Notes: generated by a model from the letters alone, not told the origin. A DNA stretch of 64,000 bases from Rikenellaceae bacterium (GCA_015059785.1 SUZS01000002.1:1-64000); one strand, 5' to 3'; counted from the first letter of the stretch, positions 1 to 10,487 are shown. Numbers and translations: made by a program.

Positions 1-43
1 CTCTGTGTAACAGAGGACAATTGAGCAAACCGAGTGCAGAGTA

Positions 44-121
44 GAGTTTACTTTAACTATGCCGAGGTGCCGCCAATTGAAGCCGAAAGGATTGCAACGC
101 AATCCTCGGCAAGTTAAGCTC
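44..121. repeat. Inverted-repeat region with two alternative hairpins
   Basis: ttaactatgccgagg (53-67) is nearly complementary to cctcggcaagttaa (104-117). A competing hairpin is GCCGaaAGGATTG-CAACG-CAATCCTCGGC (82-110). Confidence 0.5.
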
Positions 122-158
122 ACTAAAGCCGAGTCTGGCTTTCTTTTTATATGCCAGA

Positions 159-1799
159 CTAAAATCCTATTCTGATATGTTTGTTTTTATTTAGTTGTTC
201 ATTGTCGCATATATCTGTAAGCGTCTCTATGTCAGCATGTTTTCCTGTGAGGACATACTCTACAGAGTACTTTCGTGCGATATTTTCTATCTCACCGCCA
301 CTAAAATCATATTTTTGAGCGACCATATTTACCACACTCTCATCAAGAGATGGTATCATACTCTTCCAGATTGAGCACTTTGCCTCTACGGTAGGCTTTT
401 TGAACTCTATCTTATAGATAAATCGTCGTTCAAATGCGCTATCCATATTTCCGGCAAGGTTTGTGGTTGCTATAAGTATTCCGTCTAACTTTTCTATCTC
501 CTCGAGAATGATGTTCTGTATTGCGTTATCCATCTTATCTACAGAGCGTTGAGCGTTGTTCATTCGCTGGCTAATAATGGCATCTGCTTCGTTGAATAGA
601 AGTATAGGTGCTACTTCGCTATGCTCAACAGCTGTGCGGTAGCGATCAAAAATCTCTTTGATATTCTTCTCGCTCTCACCCACCCACTTGCTTTTTATTG
701 TAGAGATGTTTACCTGCATAATATCTCTGCCGCACCTACGAGCAAGTTGCAGCACAGTCTCTGTCTTACCTGTGCCTGGTGCTCCATAAAACAGACAAGC
801 AAAGCCTCTGCGCATACCCTGATTAGAGAGTCTTTCGCAGACGAGTTTGAAGTTCTCTGGGCGCAGTAGGCTCTCAAGTCTATCTATGGCTTGTCGCTCT
901 GAGGCGTTGTAGAACAGCTCTTTAGCTGTTATTTTTGTGTAAGGCAACAAATCTTTACATCTCGGAGCTGTGGAAGATGCCACTATGAGCGACTTAAGCA
1001 GTGTTTTTTTGCTTTTGTCGGAAATTACAAAACTTTCTCGGGATGATAGTCCATCGTTAAAGCTGTAGCTGAGAAGATTATTCTCTATTAGCGCGTTTGC
1101 ACCCGTCATCAACGATTCGCGCAATCGCCTTATCAATCCTCGTTTATTACCTATCATTCGGCGCATATCAATCTCGCAGATATCTGTATCATCCTCATTA
1201 ATGAGCATATTGCAACACCAGACAAAAAATAGTTTGTCTAACGGGTCTAACTCCTCTTTGTTTAGTAGTTTAACAAACTCCAGATGATTGTTTGTTGTTA
1301 AAATCATCTCCATCTCTTCACAATAGTCACTGTATGAGATGTGTGAATTTCTTCGCTCCTCACAAAGAGTTGCTATTTGGTCAAACAGAGCATCTTCATT
1401 CTCGCATCTATTTATTTGCGCGTTATATGGCTCGTCATTACTAAAAGCTCTTATTACAGCTCTTGGTATTACATAGTCATTATCTGACTCTCTGTATCGA
1501 ATAAGTTTGCGACGACATAGCTCATCTATATCGCTCTGGTAGGATATTACGCGGATGCGCGGGCAGTTAAATAGCGAGGCAAGCTCGCGAATCTCTACAT
1601 AGCTCTCATCGCCGTAGTTGATAAAGGCGCTCAGCAGCAAGGTTTGCATGGGTGTAAGAGCTAATCTCTCTCCTAAATAGCTGATTGTCTTTTTAATAGA
1701 TGGCTTAATCTTAGACATCTTCAGCTCACAATCTTTTGCGCCCTCAATAATTCTGTCAATGGCTGCGATAATGGTCAGTGGTCTCTCGTTACTCTTCAT
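159..1799 (-). CDS. AAA-family ATPase
   Basis: 546-aa ORF with Walker A (FYGAPGTGKTET) and Walker B-like (ILLFNEADAI) motifs. Confidence 0.85.
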   Translation of the reverse strand: MKSNERPLTIIAAIDRIIEGAKDCELKMSKIKPSIKKTISYLGERLALTPMQTLLLSAFINYGDESYVEIRELASLFNCPRIRVISYQSDIDELCRRKLIRYRESDNDYVIPRAVIRAFSNDEPYNAQINRCENEDALFDQIATLCEERRNSHISYSDYCEEMEMILTTNNHLEFVKLLNKEELDPLDKLFFVWCCNMLINEDDTDICEIDMRRMIGNKRGLIRRLRESLMTGANALIENNLLSYSFNDGLSSRESFVISDKSKKTLLKSLIVASSTAPRCKDLLPYTKITAKELFYNASERQAIDRLESLLRPENFKLVCERLSNQGMRRGFACLFYGAPGTGKTETVLQLARRCGRDIMQVNISTIKSKWVGESEKNIKEIFDRYRTAVEHSEVAPILLFNEADAIISQRMNNAQRSVDKMDNAIQNIILEEIEKLDGILIATTNLAGNMDSAFERRFIYKIEFKKPTVEAKCSIWKSMIPSLDESVVNMVAQKYDFSGGEIENIARKYSVEYVLTGKHADIETLTDICDNEQLNKNKHIRIGF

Positions 1800-1925
1800 A
1801 TCGTTACTCTTTTAATCACAGTGCAAATATCGGAATTTACTGTGCCAAAAAGTGGCAGAGTTGATTAGGGGATTGAAAAAAAATAATTTCACGACAAAAG
1901 TGTCAGCCATTTTTTATGTTAATAC

Positions 1926-1956
1926 TTGGCATTTCCTTGCAAAAGTTTTATTTTTG
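1926..1956 (+). promoter_or_regulatory. Bacteroidetes-type promoter for metF-metH
   Basis: TTGG (1926-1929) - N19 - TATTTTTG (1949-1956), matching TTTG/TTGG-N19-TAnnTTTG. Confidence 0.65.
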
Positions 1957-1977
1957 CCAAACATAAAAGATATTATT

Positions 1978-2931
1978 ATGAGCGTAGCCTCCTTTTTAAG
2001 AGAGAATCATAGTACAGCCTTCTCGTTTGAGTTACTGCCACCGCTGCGTGGTAATAGCATTGAGGGTCTGTATAATAGCGTTGAGAGACTAATGCAGTTT
2101 TCACCTGCTTATATAAATATTACAACTCACCGAACAGATGTAGTCTATCGCCAGACAAGTCCAGGCATTTTTCAGCGTACCACTGAGCGCAAACGCCCTG
2201 GTACTGTGGCTATTGCGGCGGCGCTAAAGAGTAGATATGGTGTGCCAACGGTGCCTCATGTTATCTGTAGCGGTTTTACCCCTGCAGAGCTTGAAAATGA
2301 ACTTATAGACCTTTCATATCTCGGTATTACAGATTTGTTGGTTCTCCGTGGCGATAGGGCAAAGGGCGAAAATCGCTTTGAGCAGACCGATGGTGGTTAT
2401 CTTCACGCTGTTGAGTTGTGTAATCAGGTGTCACAGTTTAATAGAGGTGTGCTTCTTGACGGCACGAGCCATAACTGTATGGGTGAGGGCTTTTCGTTTG
2501 GCGTGGCTGGATATCCTGAAAAGCACGAGGAGGCGATGAACATTGAGACAGATGTTGAGTATCTGAAAGCAAAAATTGATGCGGGTGCTGAGTATGTTGT
2601 AACTCAGATGTTTTTTGACAATGCAAAGTACTTTGACTTTGTGTCTCGCTGTCGCGCTGCGGGCATTTATGTGCCGATAATCCCTGGTCTCAAACCTCTT
2701 ACTTCGCTTACTCAGCAGGCACTTCTTCCAAAGACTTTTCATATTGACTTGCCTATGGAACTGGCGATTGAACTGCGTAAGTGTGCTGATAACGATAGCG
2801 TTAAGGCTCTTGGTGTTGAGTGGGCGACAATGCAAGCACGAGAGCTTCGTGCTGCGGGCGTGCCAAGCATCCATTTTTACTCTATGAATGCTGTGGCGAG
2901 CATAGAGCAGATTGCTAAAAATGTCTACTGA
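1978..2931 (+). CDS. metF: Methylenetetrahydrofolate reductase
   Basis: MSVASFLRENHSTAFSFELLPPLRG; MTHFR-like throughout. The ATG at 1978 lies downstream of the promoter, so it is preferred over the listed ORF start at 1852. Confidence 0.88.
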   Translation: MSVASFLRENHSTAFSFELLPPLRGNSIEGLYNSVERLMQFSPAYINITTHRTDVVYRQTSPGIFQRTTERKRPGTVAIAAALKSRYGVPTVPHVICSGFTPAELENELIDLSYLGITDLLVLRGDRAKGENRFEQTDGGYLHAVELCNQVSQFNRGVLLDGTSHNCMGEGFSFGVAGYPEKHEEAMNIETDVEYLKAKIDAGAEYVVTQMFFDNAKYFDFVSRCRAAGIYVPIIPGLKPLTSLTQQALLPKTFHIDLPMELAIELRKCADNDSVKALGVEWATMQARELRAAGVPSIHFYSMNAVASIEQIAKNVY

Positions 2932-5900
2932 TGATTCAACTTAAAGATATACTTTCGCAGCGTATTATGGTGCTTGACGGCGCTATGGGCACTATGATTC
3001 AGCGATATAGACTCTCGGAGAGCGATTTTCGTGGTAATGAATTTGTACACCACCCAGTTCCTCTTGAGGGTAATAACGATATACTCGTCCTTACGCGCCC
3101 TGATATAATTAGTTCTATACATCGCCAATATCTTGAGGCGGGTGCTGATATTATTGAGACCTGTACATTCAATAGCCAGCGCATTTCGCAGCAGGAGTAT
3201 GGCACCGAGGGGTTAATCTACCGCCTAAACTATACTGCCGCACAAATTGCCCGAGCTGAGGCGGAGCGTATGAGTCTCTTAACGCCAGACCGACCACGCT
3301 TTGTGGCAGGCTCTGTGGGTCCTACGGGAAAGACTCTGTCAATGTCGCCAGATGTTGAAAATCCAGGATATCGTGAGATTGATTTTGACACGCTTATGGC
3401 GGCTTACATGGAGCAGATAGATGCTCTTGTGGCTGGGGGCGTGGATATGTTGCTCATTGAGACCGTCTTTGATACGCTCAATGCCAAGTCGGCGCTTATG
3501 GCGGCGCATAAGGTCTTTAATGAGCGAAATGTTGAACTTCCGATTATCCTCTCTATAACCATTGCCGATGCGGCGGGGCGTACGCTCTCTGGTCAGACTC
3601 TGGAGGCAGTAGTTGCCTCTGTCAGCCACTTTAACCTTACGGCAGTAGGACTTAACTGCTCTTTTGGTGCGGCGCAGATGGAGCCATTTTTAAGGGAACT
3701 ATCAGATATTGCGCCTTGCTATGTTAGCGCATACCCAAATGCGGGACTGCCAAATGCTATGGGCGAGTATAGCCAAACGCCAGAGATGATGGCTACTCAC
3801 ATAGCACGATTTGCACAGCGTGGAATAGTTAATATAGTTGGAGGTTGCTGTGGCTCTACGCCAGAGCATATTGCGGCTATTGCAAAGACTGTAGCCTCTT
3901 ATTCTCCGCGAACAGTCAAGGAGGGTAGTGGCGCATGGCTCTCGGGCCTTGAGGGATTTAATCCAAATGGAGTCTTTGTCAATGTGGGCGAGAGGTGTAA
4001 TGTGGCGGGAAGCCGTAAATTCTTGCGACTTATTGGCGAAAAGAACTATGCAGAGGCTCTTGCTATTGCCCGCAAGCAGGTAGAGGATGGGGCAATGGTG
4101 CTGGATATCAATATGGACGATGCTATGCTTGACTCGGAGGGTCAAATGGTTGAGTTTCTGAATATTATGGCATCAGACCCGCAGGTTGCCCGTGTGCCGT
4201 GGATGATAGACTCGTCGCGTTTTGAGGTTATCGTCTCGGCGCTAAAGACAATTCAGGGTAAGGCCGTTGTAAACTCTCTTTCGCTTAAGGAGGGTGAAGA
4301 GGTGTTTGTCTCTCGCGCAAAGGTCGTTAAGAGTTTTGGCGCGGCACTTGTGGTTATGGCCTTTGATGAGCAGGGGCAGGCGACAACTTTTGAACGCAAA
4401 GTTGAGATTTGTAGTAGGGCTTATAAACTTCTGACAGAGGAGGTTGGCTTTGATGCTAATGATATAATCTTTGACCCAAATATTCTCACTGTTGCAACGG
4501 GTATTGCCGAACACGATAACTATGCGCGTGACTTTATCCGTGCAGCGGCTTGGATTCGTACAAACCTTGCTGGAGCGCATGTTAGTGGTGGTGTGAGTAA
4601 TCTGTCGTTTGCTTTTCGTGGTAACAACTTCCTCCGCGAGGCTATGCACGCAGTGTTCCTCTACCACGCAGCTGTGGCGGGTATGGATATGGCTATTATA
4701 AACCCATCTACGGCAGTGATGTATGAGGATATTCCGCAAAGGCTCCGTGAGGCACTGGAGGATGTTGTCCTTAATCGCCGAGCCGATGCTACGGAGCGCC
4801 TTACGGCAATGGCAGCTGAGTTTATGGGGCAGAAGAGCGAAGAGACAGAGACTATTGACCGCTCAGCAACCTCTGTAGACGATAGACTAATCTCTGCACT
4901 GCAACGAGGCGATGAGAGCAATCTTGAGACCGATTTGCACGAGGCTTTAGGGGTATATCCGTCGGCTGTAGATATTGTGGAGGGACCTCTTATGGCGGGT
5001 ATGACTGCCGTTGGAAAGCTCTTTGGCGAGGGTAAGATGTTCCTGCCGCAGGTGGTAAAGACTGCCCGAACAATGAAGCGTGCAGTAGCTATTCTGCAAC
5101 CATATATCGTGAGTACGAAGAGCACTGCGAGCGCAGGTAAATATCTTGTGGCGACTGTAAAGGGTGATGTTCACGATATCGGAAAGAATATTGCTGCCGT
5201 AATTCTGCGCTGTAACGGCTTTGAGGTTATAGATTTGGGCGTTATGGTAAGCCCGCAGGATATCGTAAAGGCGGCTGTGGAGAATAAGGTGGACTTTATC
5301 GGCCTTAGTGGACTTATTACTCCGTCGCTTGAGCAGATGACTCTTACCGCTACTATGCTCAGCGAGGCGGGCGTTAGCGTTCCACTCTTTATTAGTGGCG
5401 CAACGACCTCGGCACTCCATACGGCTGTTAAGATTGCTCCAGTGTATAGTGGCGCGGTGTTCCATATAAAGGATGCTTCTCAAAATCCGATTATTGCTCT
5501 TAAATTACTCGGTGCAGAGCGCGAGCAGACACTCTCGGATTTGAGAGACACCCAGAGAAGATTGCGCGAAGAGTTTGAGAGCCGAACAGAGGATAATACT
5601 CAGACACTAAAGCGGTTAGAGATAGATTGGAGTAGGATGAAACTGCCTGTAATAACCCCATTCTCGTGGATGCCAAAGGATATTACTGTAGAGAATATCC
5701 GCAAGTATATTGCGTGGCGTAGCTTCCACAGTTTCTGGCGTACTTCGCCTCTTACAAAGCAGGGTCGGCAGCTGCGAGCTGAGGCAGAGAAGGTGTTGGA
5801 TAGTTTTGTAAATCAGAAAATTAGGGCCGTTGTTACACTCTGCTCTGCATACTCGGATAGTGAGAATATTTGCCTTGAGAGTAAGGGAAAAATAGTCGTA

Positions 5901-6422
5901 ATTAATACTCCTCGCCAGAGAAGAGTTAATGCAGATGGTGTGGCACTCTCGCTTGCCGATTTTGTCGCTCCAAAGGGGTATAATGACAGTGTGGCGCTCT
6001 TTGCTATAACTGTTCCAAAGAGGTTGGTTACTGCCATTGAAGAGTTTAAGAGTAGGGGAGATGACTACAGCGCACTGCTCTATCAGAGTGTTGCGGATAG
6101 GGTTGTAGAGGCGGCAAGTGAGTATATACACCGCCAGATGCGACTACGCTACTATGCAAGTTGTGACGATGCAAAGGAGCTTACTGCTGCCGAGAATAGA
6201 CTGCCTGTAGCGCAACTCTTTGCTGCTAAGTATCGCGGTATAAGACCCGCTGTAGGTTACTCGTGCCTGCCTGAGCAGCGAATAATCTTTGATATTTCTA
6301 AACTACTACCGCTTAACAGTGTCGGAATATCACTTACCGAGTCGGGTGCAATGTATCCGCAGTCCTCTGTCTGTGGACTCTATATCTTCAGTGAAGCTGC
6401 AAAATATTTCATAATTGAATAA
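2931..6422 (+). CDS. metH: Cobalamin-dependent methionine synthase
   Basis: 1163 aa; LDGAMGTMIQ, GDVHDIGKNI (B12-binding) and RGIRPAVGYSCLPEQ (activation domain). Overlaps the metF stop. Confidence 0.95.
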   Translation: MIQLKDILSQRIMVLDGAMGTMIQRYRLSESDFRGNEFVHHPVPLEGNNDILVLTRPDIISSIHRQYLEAGADIIETCTFNSQRISQQEYGTEGLIYRLNYTAAQIARAEAERMSLLTPDRPRFVAGSVGPTGKTLSMSPDVENPGYREIDFDTLMAAYMEQIDALVAGGVDMLLIETVFDTLNAKSALMAAHKVFNERNVELPIILSITIADAAGRTLSGQTLEAVVASVSHFNLTAVGLNCSFGAAQMEPFLRELSDIAPCYVSAYPNAGLPNAMGEYSQTPEMMATHIARFAQRGIVNIVGGCCGSTPEHIAAIAKTVASYSPRTVKEGSGAWLSGLEGFNPNGVFVNVGERCNVAGSRKFLRLIGEKNYAEALAIARKQVEDGAMVLDINMDDAMLDSEGQMVEFLNIMASDPQVARVPWMIDSSRFEVIVSALKTIQGKAVVNSLSLKEGEEVFVSRAKVVKSFGAALVVMAFDEQGQATTFERKVEICSRAYKLLTEEVGFDANDIIFDPNILTVATGIAEHDNYARDFIRAAAWIRTNLAGAHVSGGVSNLSFAFRGNNFLREAMHAVFLYHAAVAGMDMAIINPSTAVMYEDIPQRLREALEDVVLNRRADATERLTAMAAEFMGQKSEETETIDRSATSVDDRLISALQRGDESNLETDLHEALGVYPSAVDIVEGPLMAGMTAVGKLFGEGKMFLPQVVKTARTMKRAVAILQPYIVSTKSTASAGKYLVATVKGDVHDIGKNIAAVILRCNGFEVIDLGVMVSPQDIVKAAVENKVDFIGLSGLITPSLEQMTLTATMLSEAGVSVPLFISGATTSALHTAVKIAPVYSGAVFHIKDASQNPIIALKLLGAEREQTLSDLRDTQRRLREEFESRTEDNTQTLKRLEIDWSRMKLPVITPFSWMPKDITVENIRKYIAWRSFHSFWRTSPLTKQGRQLRAEAEKVLDSFVNQKIRAVVTLCSAYSDSENICLESKGKIVVINTPRQRRVNADGVALSLADFVAPKGYNDSVALFAITVPKRLVTAIEEFKSRGDDYSALLYQSVADRVVEAASEYIHRQMRLRYYASCDDAKELTAAENRLPVAQLFAAKYRGIRPAVGYSCLPEQRIIFDISKLLPLNSVGISLTESGAMYPQSSVCGLYIFSEAAKYFIIE

Positions 6423-6436
6423 TATGCAAAAAATAT

Positions 6437-6458
6437 AGTTGGTTTCAACCAACTTTTT
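6437..6458 (+). terminator. Intrinsic terminator after metH
   Basis: AGTTGGT-TTCA-ACCAACT followed by TTTT. Confidence 0.7.
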
Positions 6459-6474
6459 ACCAATATTTGCAGAG

Positions 6475-6497
6475 AATAGCCACTTTTTGTGGCTATT
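6475..6497. repeat. Perfect hairpin AATAGCCAC-TTTTT-GTGGCTATT
   Basis: 9-bp perfect stem between metH and the arg operon promoter. Confidence 0.6.
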
Positions 6498-6499
6498 TG

Positions 6500-6530
6500 T
6501 TTGAATATTGATGAAAAAGTAGTAATTTTG
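6500..6530 (+). promoter_or_regulatory. Bacteroidetes-type promoter of the arginine operon
   Basis: TTTG (6500-6503) - N19 - TAATTTTG (6523-6530). Confidence 0.7.
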
Positions 6531-6577
6531 TACATCTTTTTTAGAGAGTTAGGTGTGTAGATTAAAATTCATAGAGA

Positions 6578-7195
6578 ATGGATAAAAATGCAATAAAGGT
6601 GATGTTTGCCGAGGAGGCTCATGTATCTTATGCGGAGCGTATTTGTCAGCTTATTTATGAGTCAGCTCTGCAGCGCGGGACTGGTATTGCCCGCCGTACG
6701 CCAGAGTATATTTCGGCAAAGATTAAGGGCGGAAAGGCTGTTGTGGCACTCGATGGGGATAAACTTGTTGGCTTTAGTTATATTGAGTGTTGGGGGCATG
6801 GCGATTATGTAGCAACATCTGGTCTTATTGTAGACCCTGAGTATCGCCACGCGGGACTTGCGGCGCAGATTAAGGCTCGTACTTTTGAGCTTGCTCGTCT
6901 CCGTTTTCCTTTTGCCAAGATTTTCAGTATTACCACATCCTTGCCGGTGATGAAGCTCAATACCCGATTGGGCTACAAGCCTGTGACATTTTCGGAGCTG
7001 ACGGACGATGAGGAGTTCTGGAAGGGATGCGAGGGGTGTTGCAACTACGACATTCTTCAGCGAAACGACCGCCGAATGTGCCTCTGTACTGGTATGTTGT
7101 ACGACCCAAAGACACCACTGCCAGCAAATTCAAACCTACAGCCATACTGGATGGTGCTGAAGAATAAGGTAAAGAAGATTTTTCACTTGAAATAA
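6578..7195 (+). CDS. GNAT-family N-acyltransferase, first gene of the arginine operon
   Basis: GNAT core (VDPEYRHAGLAAQIKARTFELAR); 17 nt upstream of argG. Confidence 0.8.
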   Translation: MDKNAIKVMFAEEAHVSYAERICQLIYESALQRGTGIARRTPEYISAKIKGGKAVVALDGDKLVGFSYIECWGHGDYVATSGLIVDPEYRHAGLAAQIKARTFELARLRFPFAKIFSITTSLPVMKLNTRLGYKPVTFSELTDDEEFWKGCEGCCNYDILQRNDRRMCLCTGMLYDPKTPLPANSNLQPYWMVLKNKVKKIFHLK

Positions 7196-7211
7196 TTAAA
7201 GATAAAATATT

Positions 7212-8411
7212 ATGGAGAAGAAGAGAGTTGTACTTGCATTTAGCGGAGGTCTTGATACCTCTTTTTGCGTAAAGTATCTTAGCGAGGAGTTGGGATATGA
7301 GGTCTATACGGCTATTGCCAACACTGGCGGTTTTTCGGAGGAGGAGCTTGCATCTATAGAGCAGCGAGCATACGCCCTCGGTGCTACAAAGCACGCGACA
7401 CTTGATATTACAGAGCAGTATTATGACAAGAGCATTAAGTATATGGTCTATGGAAATATTCTGCGAAATGGAACATATCCTATATCAGTCTCTTCAGAGC
7501 GTACTTTTCAGGCTATTGCCATTATTGAGTATGCAAAGAGCGTAGGTGCGCACTGCGTGGCTCATGGCTCTACTGGTGCTGGAAACGATCAGGTGCGCTT
7601 TGACCTTACCTTCCAGATTTTGGCCCCAGAGATTGAGATTATCACTCCAACACGCGATATGACCCTTACTCGTGAGTACGAGATTAACTATCTGAAGGAG
7701 CACGGCTATGTGGCCGACTTCGTTAAGATGGAGTACTCAATTAACAAGGGTCTGTGGGGTACGAGCATAGGTGGTAAGGAGACATTGCACTCTGAGCAGA
7801 CACTGCCAGAGAGCGCATATCCAAGTCAGGTGACCGCTACCGAGCCTACAACCCTTAAGCTTACCTTTGCAAAGGGCGAGATAAGCGCAGTAAATGGAGT
7901 TGAGTATACAGACAAGGTCGCAGCTATTCGTGCTGTAGAGGCTATTGGCTCCAAGTATGGTATTGGTCGAGATATGCACATCGGCGATACTATTATCGGC
8001 ATTAAGGGTCGTGTAGGCTTTGAGGCTGCCGCGCCAATGCTCATTATCGCTGCGCACAAGATGCTTGAGAAGCACACACTTACAAAGTGGCAGCAGTATT
8101 GGAAGGAGCAGATTGGTACTTGGTACGGAATGTTTTTGCACGAGGCGCAGTACCTTGACCCTGTTATGCGCGATATGGAGGCCTTCCTTGAGAGTACACA
8201 GGCAAATGTAGATGGAACAGTAGAGATTACACTGCGCCCATATAGCTATACTCTTGTAGGCGTTACATCCGACTTTGACCTTATGAAGACCGACTTTGGC
8301 GAGTATGGAGAGGTTAATAAGGCGTGGAGTGCAGACGATGTAAAGGGCTTTACAAAGATTATGGCAAACTCAATGAAGATTTACTACAACAAGAAGAAGG
8401 CTAATGATTAA
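7212..8411 (+). CDS. argG: Argininosuccinate synthase
   Basis: VVLAFSGGLDTSFCVKYL PP-loop motif; full-length similarity. Confidence 0.95.
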   Translation: MEKKRVVLAFSGGLDTSFCVKYLSEELGYEVYTAIANTGGFSEEELASIEQRAYALGATKHATLDITEQYYDKSIKYMVYGNILRNGTYPISVSSERTFQAIAIIEYAKSVGAHCVAHGSTGAGNDQVRFDLTFQILAPEIEIITPTRDMTLTREYEINYLKEHGYVADFVKMEYSINKGLWGTSIGGKETLHSEQTLPESAYPSQVTATEPTTLKLTFAKGEISAVNGVEYTDKVAAIRAVEAIGSKYGIGRDMHIGDTIIGIKGRVGFEAAAPMLIIAAHKMLEKHTLTKWQQYWKEQIGTWYGMFLHEAQYLDPVMRDMEAFLESTQANVDGTVEITLRPYSYTLVGVTSDFDLMKTDFGEYGEVNKAWSADDVKGFTKIMANSMKIYYNKKKAND

Positions 8412-9366
8412 AGTTGGTATCATAGGTGGCGCGGGCTACACGGCGGGCGAGCTTCTCAGACTGCTTGTTGCTCATCCGCAAGTAGAGATTGTCTTTGTGC
8501 ACTCTACTTCTAATGCGGGCAATGCTCTAAGTGATGTTCATGGTGGACTTATCGGTCAGACTGAGCTCTGCTTTTCGGATAAATACGATCTGTCGGCTAT
8601 AGATCTGCTCTTCCTCTGTTCAGCACACGGTCAGAGCCGTAAGTTCTGGGAGGAGAATCCTCAGCCTGCAACGCTGAAGGTTATTGACCTTGCGCAGGAC
8701 TACCGCGATGAGAGCTATGGCTATGTCTATGGACTGCCAGAGATTTATCGCGACCGCATTTCACAGACCTTCCGCCTTGCCAATCCTGGTTGCTTTGCAA
8801 CGGCTATTCAGCTTGCCCTTTTGCCTCTTGCAGCTAATGGTCTGCTGAAGAGCGAGGTGCATATTACAGCTATCACTGGCTCTACAGGTGCGGGCGTGAA
8901 GCCGGGTGCTACTACTCACTTTAGCTGGCGTAGTGATAATATATCTGTCTATAAAGCCTTTGAGCATCAGCACCTTATAGAGATACGCCGTACGCTGAAG
9001 ACTCTGCAGCCATCGTTTAACAGTGATATTAACTTTGTGCCTATGCGTGGTGACTTTGCTCGCGGAATCTTCGCCTCTGTATACACTGACACGGACCTTA
9101 CAGCCGAGCAGGCTGTAGAGTTGTATAAGCAGTTCTACGCCGATGCCGCCTTTACATTTGTTGTAGAGCGAGAGGTGGACCTTAAGCAGGTGGTAAATAC
9201 TAATAAGGCCGTTCTGCGCGTTGCAAAGTATGGCAATAAACTGCACATTGTCTCTGTAATTGACAACCTTCTCAAGGGTGCTTCAGGTCAGGCCGTGCAG
9301 AATATGAATCTTATGTTCGGCCTTGATGAAAGTCTGGGCCTAAACCTTAAAGCGAGTGCGTTCTAA
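8404..9366 (+). CDS. argC: N-acetyl(succinyl)-gamma-glutamyl-phosphate reductase
   Basis: GIIGGAGYTAGELLRLL and ANPGCFATAIQLAL. Confidence 0.94.
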   Translation: MIKVGIIGGAGYTAGELLRLLVAHPQVEIVFVHSTSNAGNALSDVHGGLIGQTELCFSDKYDLSAIDLLFLCSAHGQSRKFWEENPQPATLKVIDLAQDYRDESYGYVYGLPEIYRDRISQTFRLANPGCFATAIQLALLPLAANGLLKSEVHITAITGSTGAGVKPGATTHFSWRSDNISVYKAFEHQHLIEIRRTLKTLQPSFNSDINFVPMRGDFARGIFASVYTDTDLTAEQAVELYKQFYADAAFTFVVEREVDLKQVVNTNKAVLRVAKYGNKLHIVSVIDNLLKGASGQAVQNMNLMFGLDESLGLNLKASAF

Positions 9367-10487
9367 TGAAGATGTTTGATGTATATCCTCTCTACGATGT
9401 TGAGCCAGTGAGGGGATGTGGAAATTATGTATACGACAAGGATGGGGTTGAGTATCTTGACCTCTATGGTGGTCACGCAGTAATTAGCATTGGCCACTGT
9501 CACCCTCACTATGTTGAGGCCATTCAGCGTCAGGTGGCACAACTTGGCTTCTACTCAAACTCTGTTCAAAACTCTCTGCAGACCACTTTAGCAGAAAAAT
9601 TGGGTCGCGTGAGTGGATATACGGACTACTCGCTCTTTCTCTGTAATTCAGGCGCGGAGGCAAACGAGAATGCTATTAAGCTCGCCTCTTTCCATACTGG
9701 CAAGCGTAAACTGCTCGCCTTTAAGGCGGCCTTTCATGGTAGAACATCGGGTGCTGTGGCAGCTACGGACAACCCAAAGATTGTTGCGCCATTTAACCGT
9801 ACAGAGAATGTAGAGTTTGTGACGCTGGGTGATATTGAGGCTGTAGAGGCACGGCTCGCTACGGGAGAGTTCTGCGCAGTGATTATTGAGGGTATTCAGG
9901 GCGTAGCAGGTATACATTGTCCTACAGATGAGTTCTTTGTGGCCCTGCGTGAGGTGACTGCAAAGTATGGTGTAGTACTTATTGCCGACGAAATTCAGTC
10001 GGGATATGGCAGAAGTGGAGACTTCTTTGCGCACCAGCACTCTGGTATTAAGGCCGATATTATTACTGTTGCAAAGGGTATTGCCAACGGCTTTCCTATG
10101 GGTGGTGTGCTGATTGCTCCACATATTGAGCCGAAGTATGGTATGCTCGGAACAACTTTTGGCGGCAATCATCTTGCTTGTGCGGCGGCTATTGCTGTGC
10201 TTGAAGTTATTGAGAGCGAAAATCTTGTTGAGAATGCTCGCAAGGTGGGAGGGTATCTGATAGATGAACTACAGAAGATGCCGCAGTTAGTAGAGGTTAG
10301 AGGCCGAGGCCTTATGATAGGCATTCAGATTGCAGGCTCAGCTTCGGAAATGAGAAAGCGACTGCTCTTTGAACGCCATATATTCACTGGCGGTGCTGGT
10401 GCAACTACTGTACGACTACTCCCTGCCCTGACACTTACAAAGGAGCAGGCTGATATATTTCTTACTAACTTCAAAGAACTTATCTAA
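9366..10487 (+). CDS. argD: N-acetyl(succinyl)ornithine aminotransferase
   Basis: Class III aminotransferase, ADEIQSGYGRSG and TVAKGIANGFPMG. Confidence 0.92.
   Translation: MKMFDVYPLYDVEPVRGCGNYVYDKDGVEYLDLYGGHAVISIGHCHPHYVEAIQRQVAQLGFYSNSVQNSLQTTLAEKLGRVSGYTDYSLFLCNSGAEANENAIKLASFHTGKRKLLAFKAAFHGRTSGAVAATDNPKIVAPFNRTENVEFVTLGDIEAVEARLATGEFCAVIIEGIQGVAGIHCPTDEFFVALREVTAKYGVVLIADEIQSGYGRSGDFFAHQHSGIKADIITVAKGIANGFPMGGVLIAPHIEPKYGMLGTTFGGNHLACAAAIAVLEVIESENLVENARKVGGYLIDELQKMPQLVEVRGRGLMIGIQIAGSASEMRKRLLFERHIFTGGAGATTVRLLPALTLTKEQADIFLTNFKELI

Noticed and set aside
1925-1942. Possible sigma-54 promoter CTTGGCATTTCCTTGCAA
   Set aside because: GG-to-GC spacing is one base short, and the same bases form a better TTGG-N19-TATTTTTG Bacteroidetes promoter.
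1852-1977. N-terminal extension of metF in the ORF track (start 1852)
   Set aside because: The promoter -7 element (1949-1956) lies inside this extension and the conserved protein begins at MSVASFLRENHSTAF (1978).
2431-2874. Numerous antisense ORFs in the track, such as 2431-2874, 4242-4739, 5616-6131 and 12232-12957
   Set aside because: They lie opposite strongly conserved genes, have low-complexity or Cys/Ser/His-rich products, and show no recognisable domains.
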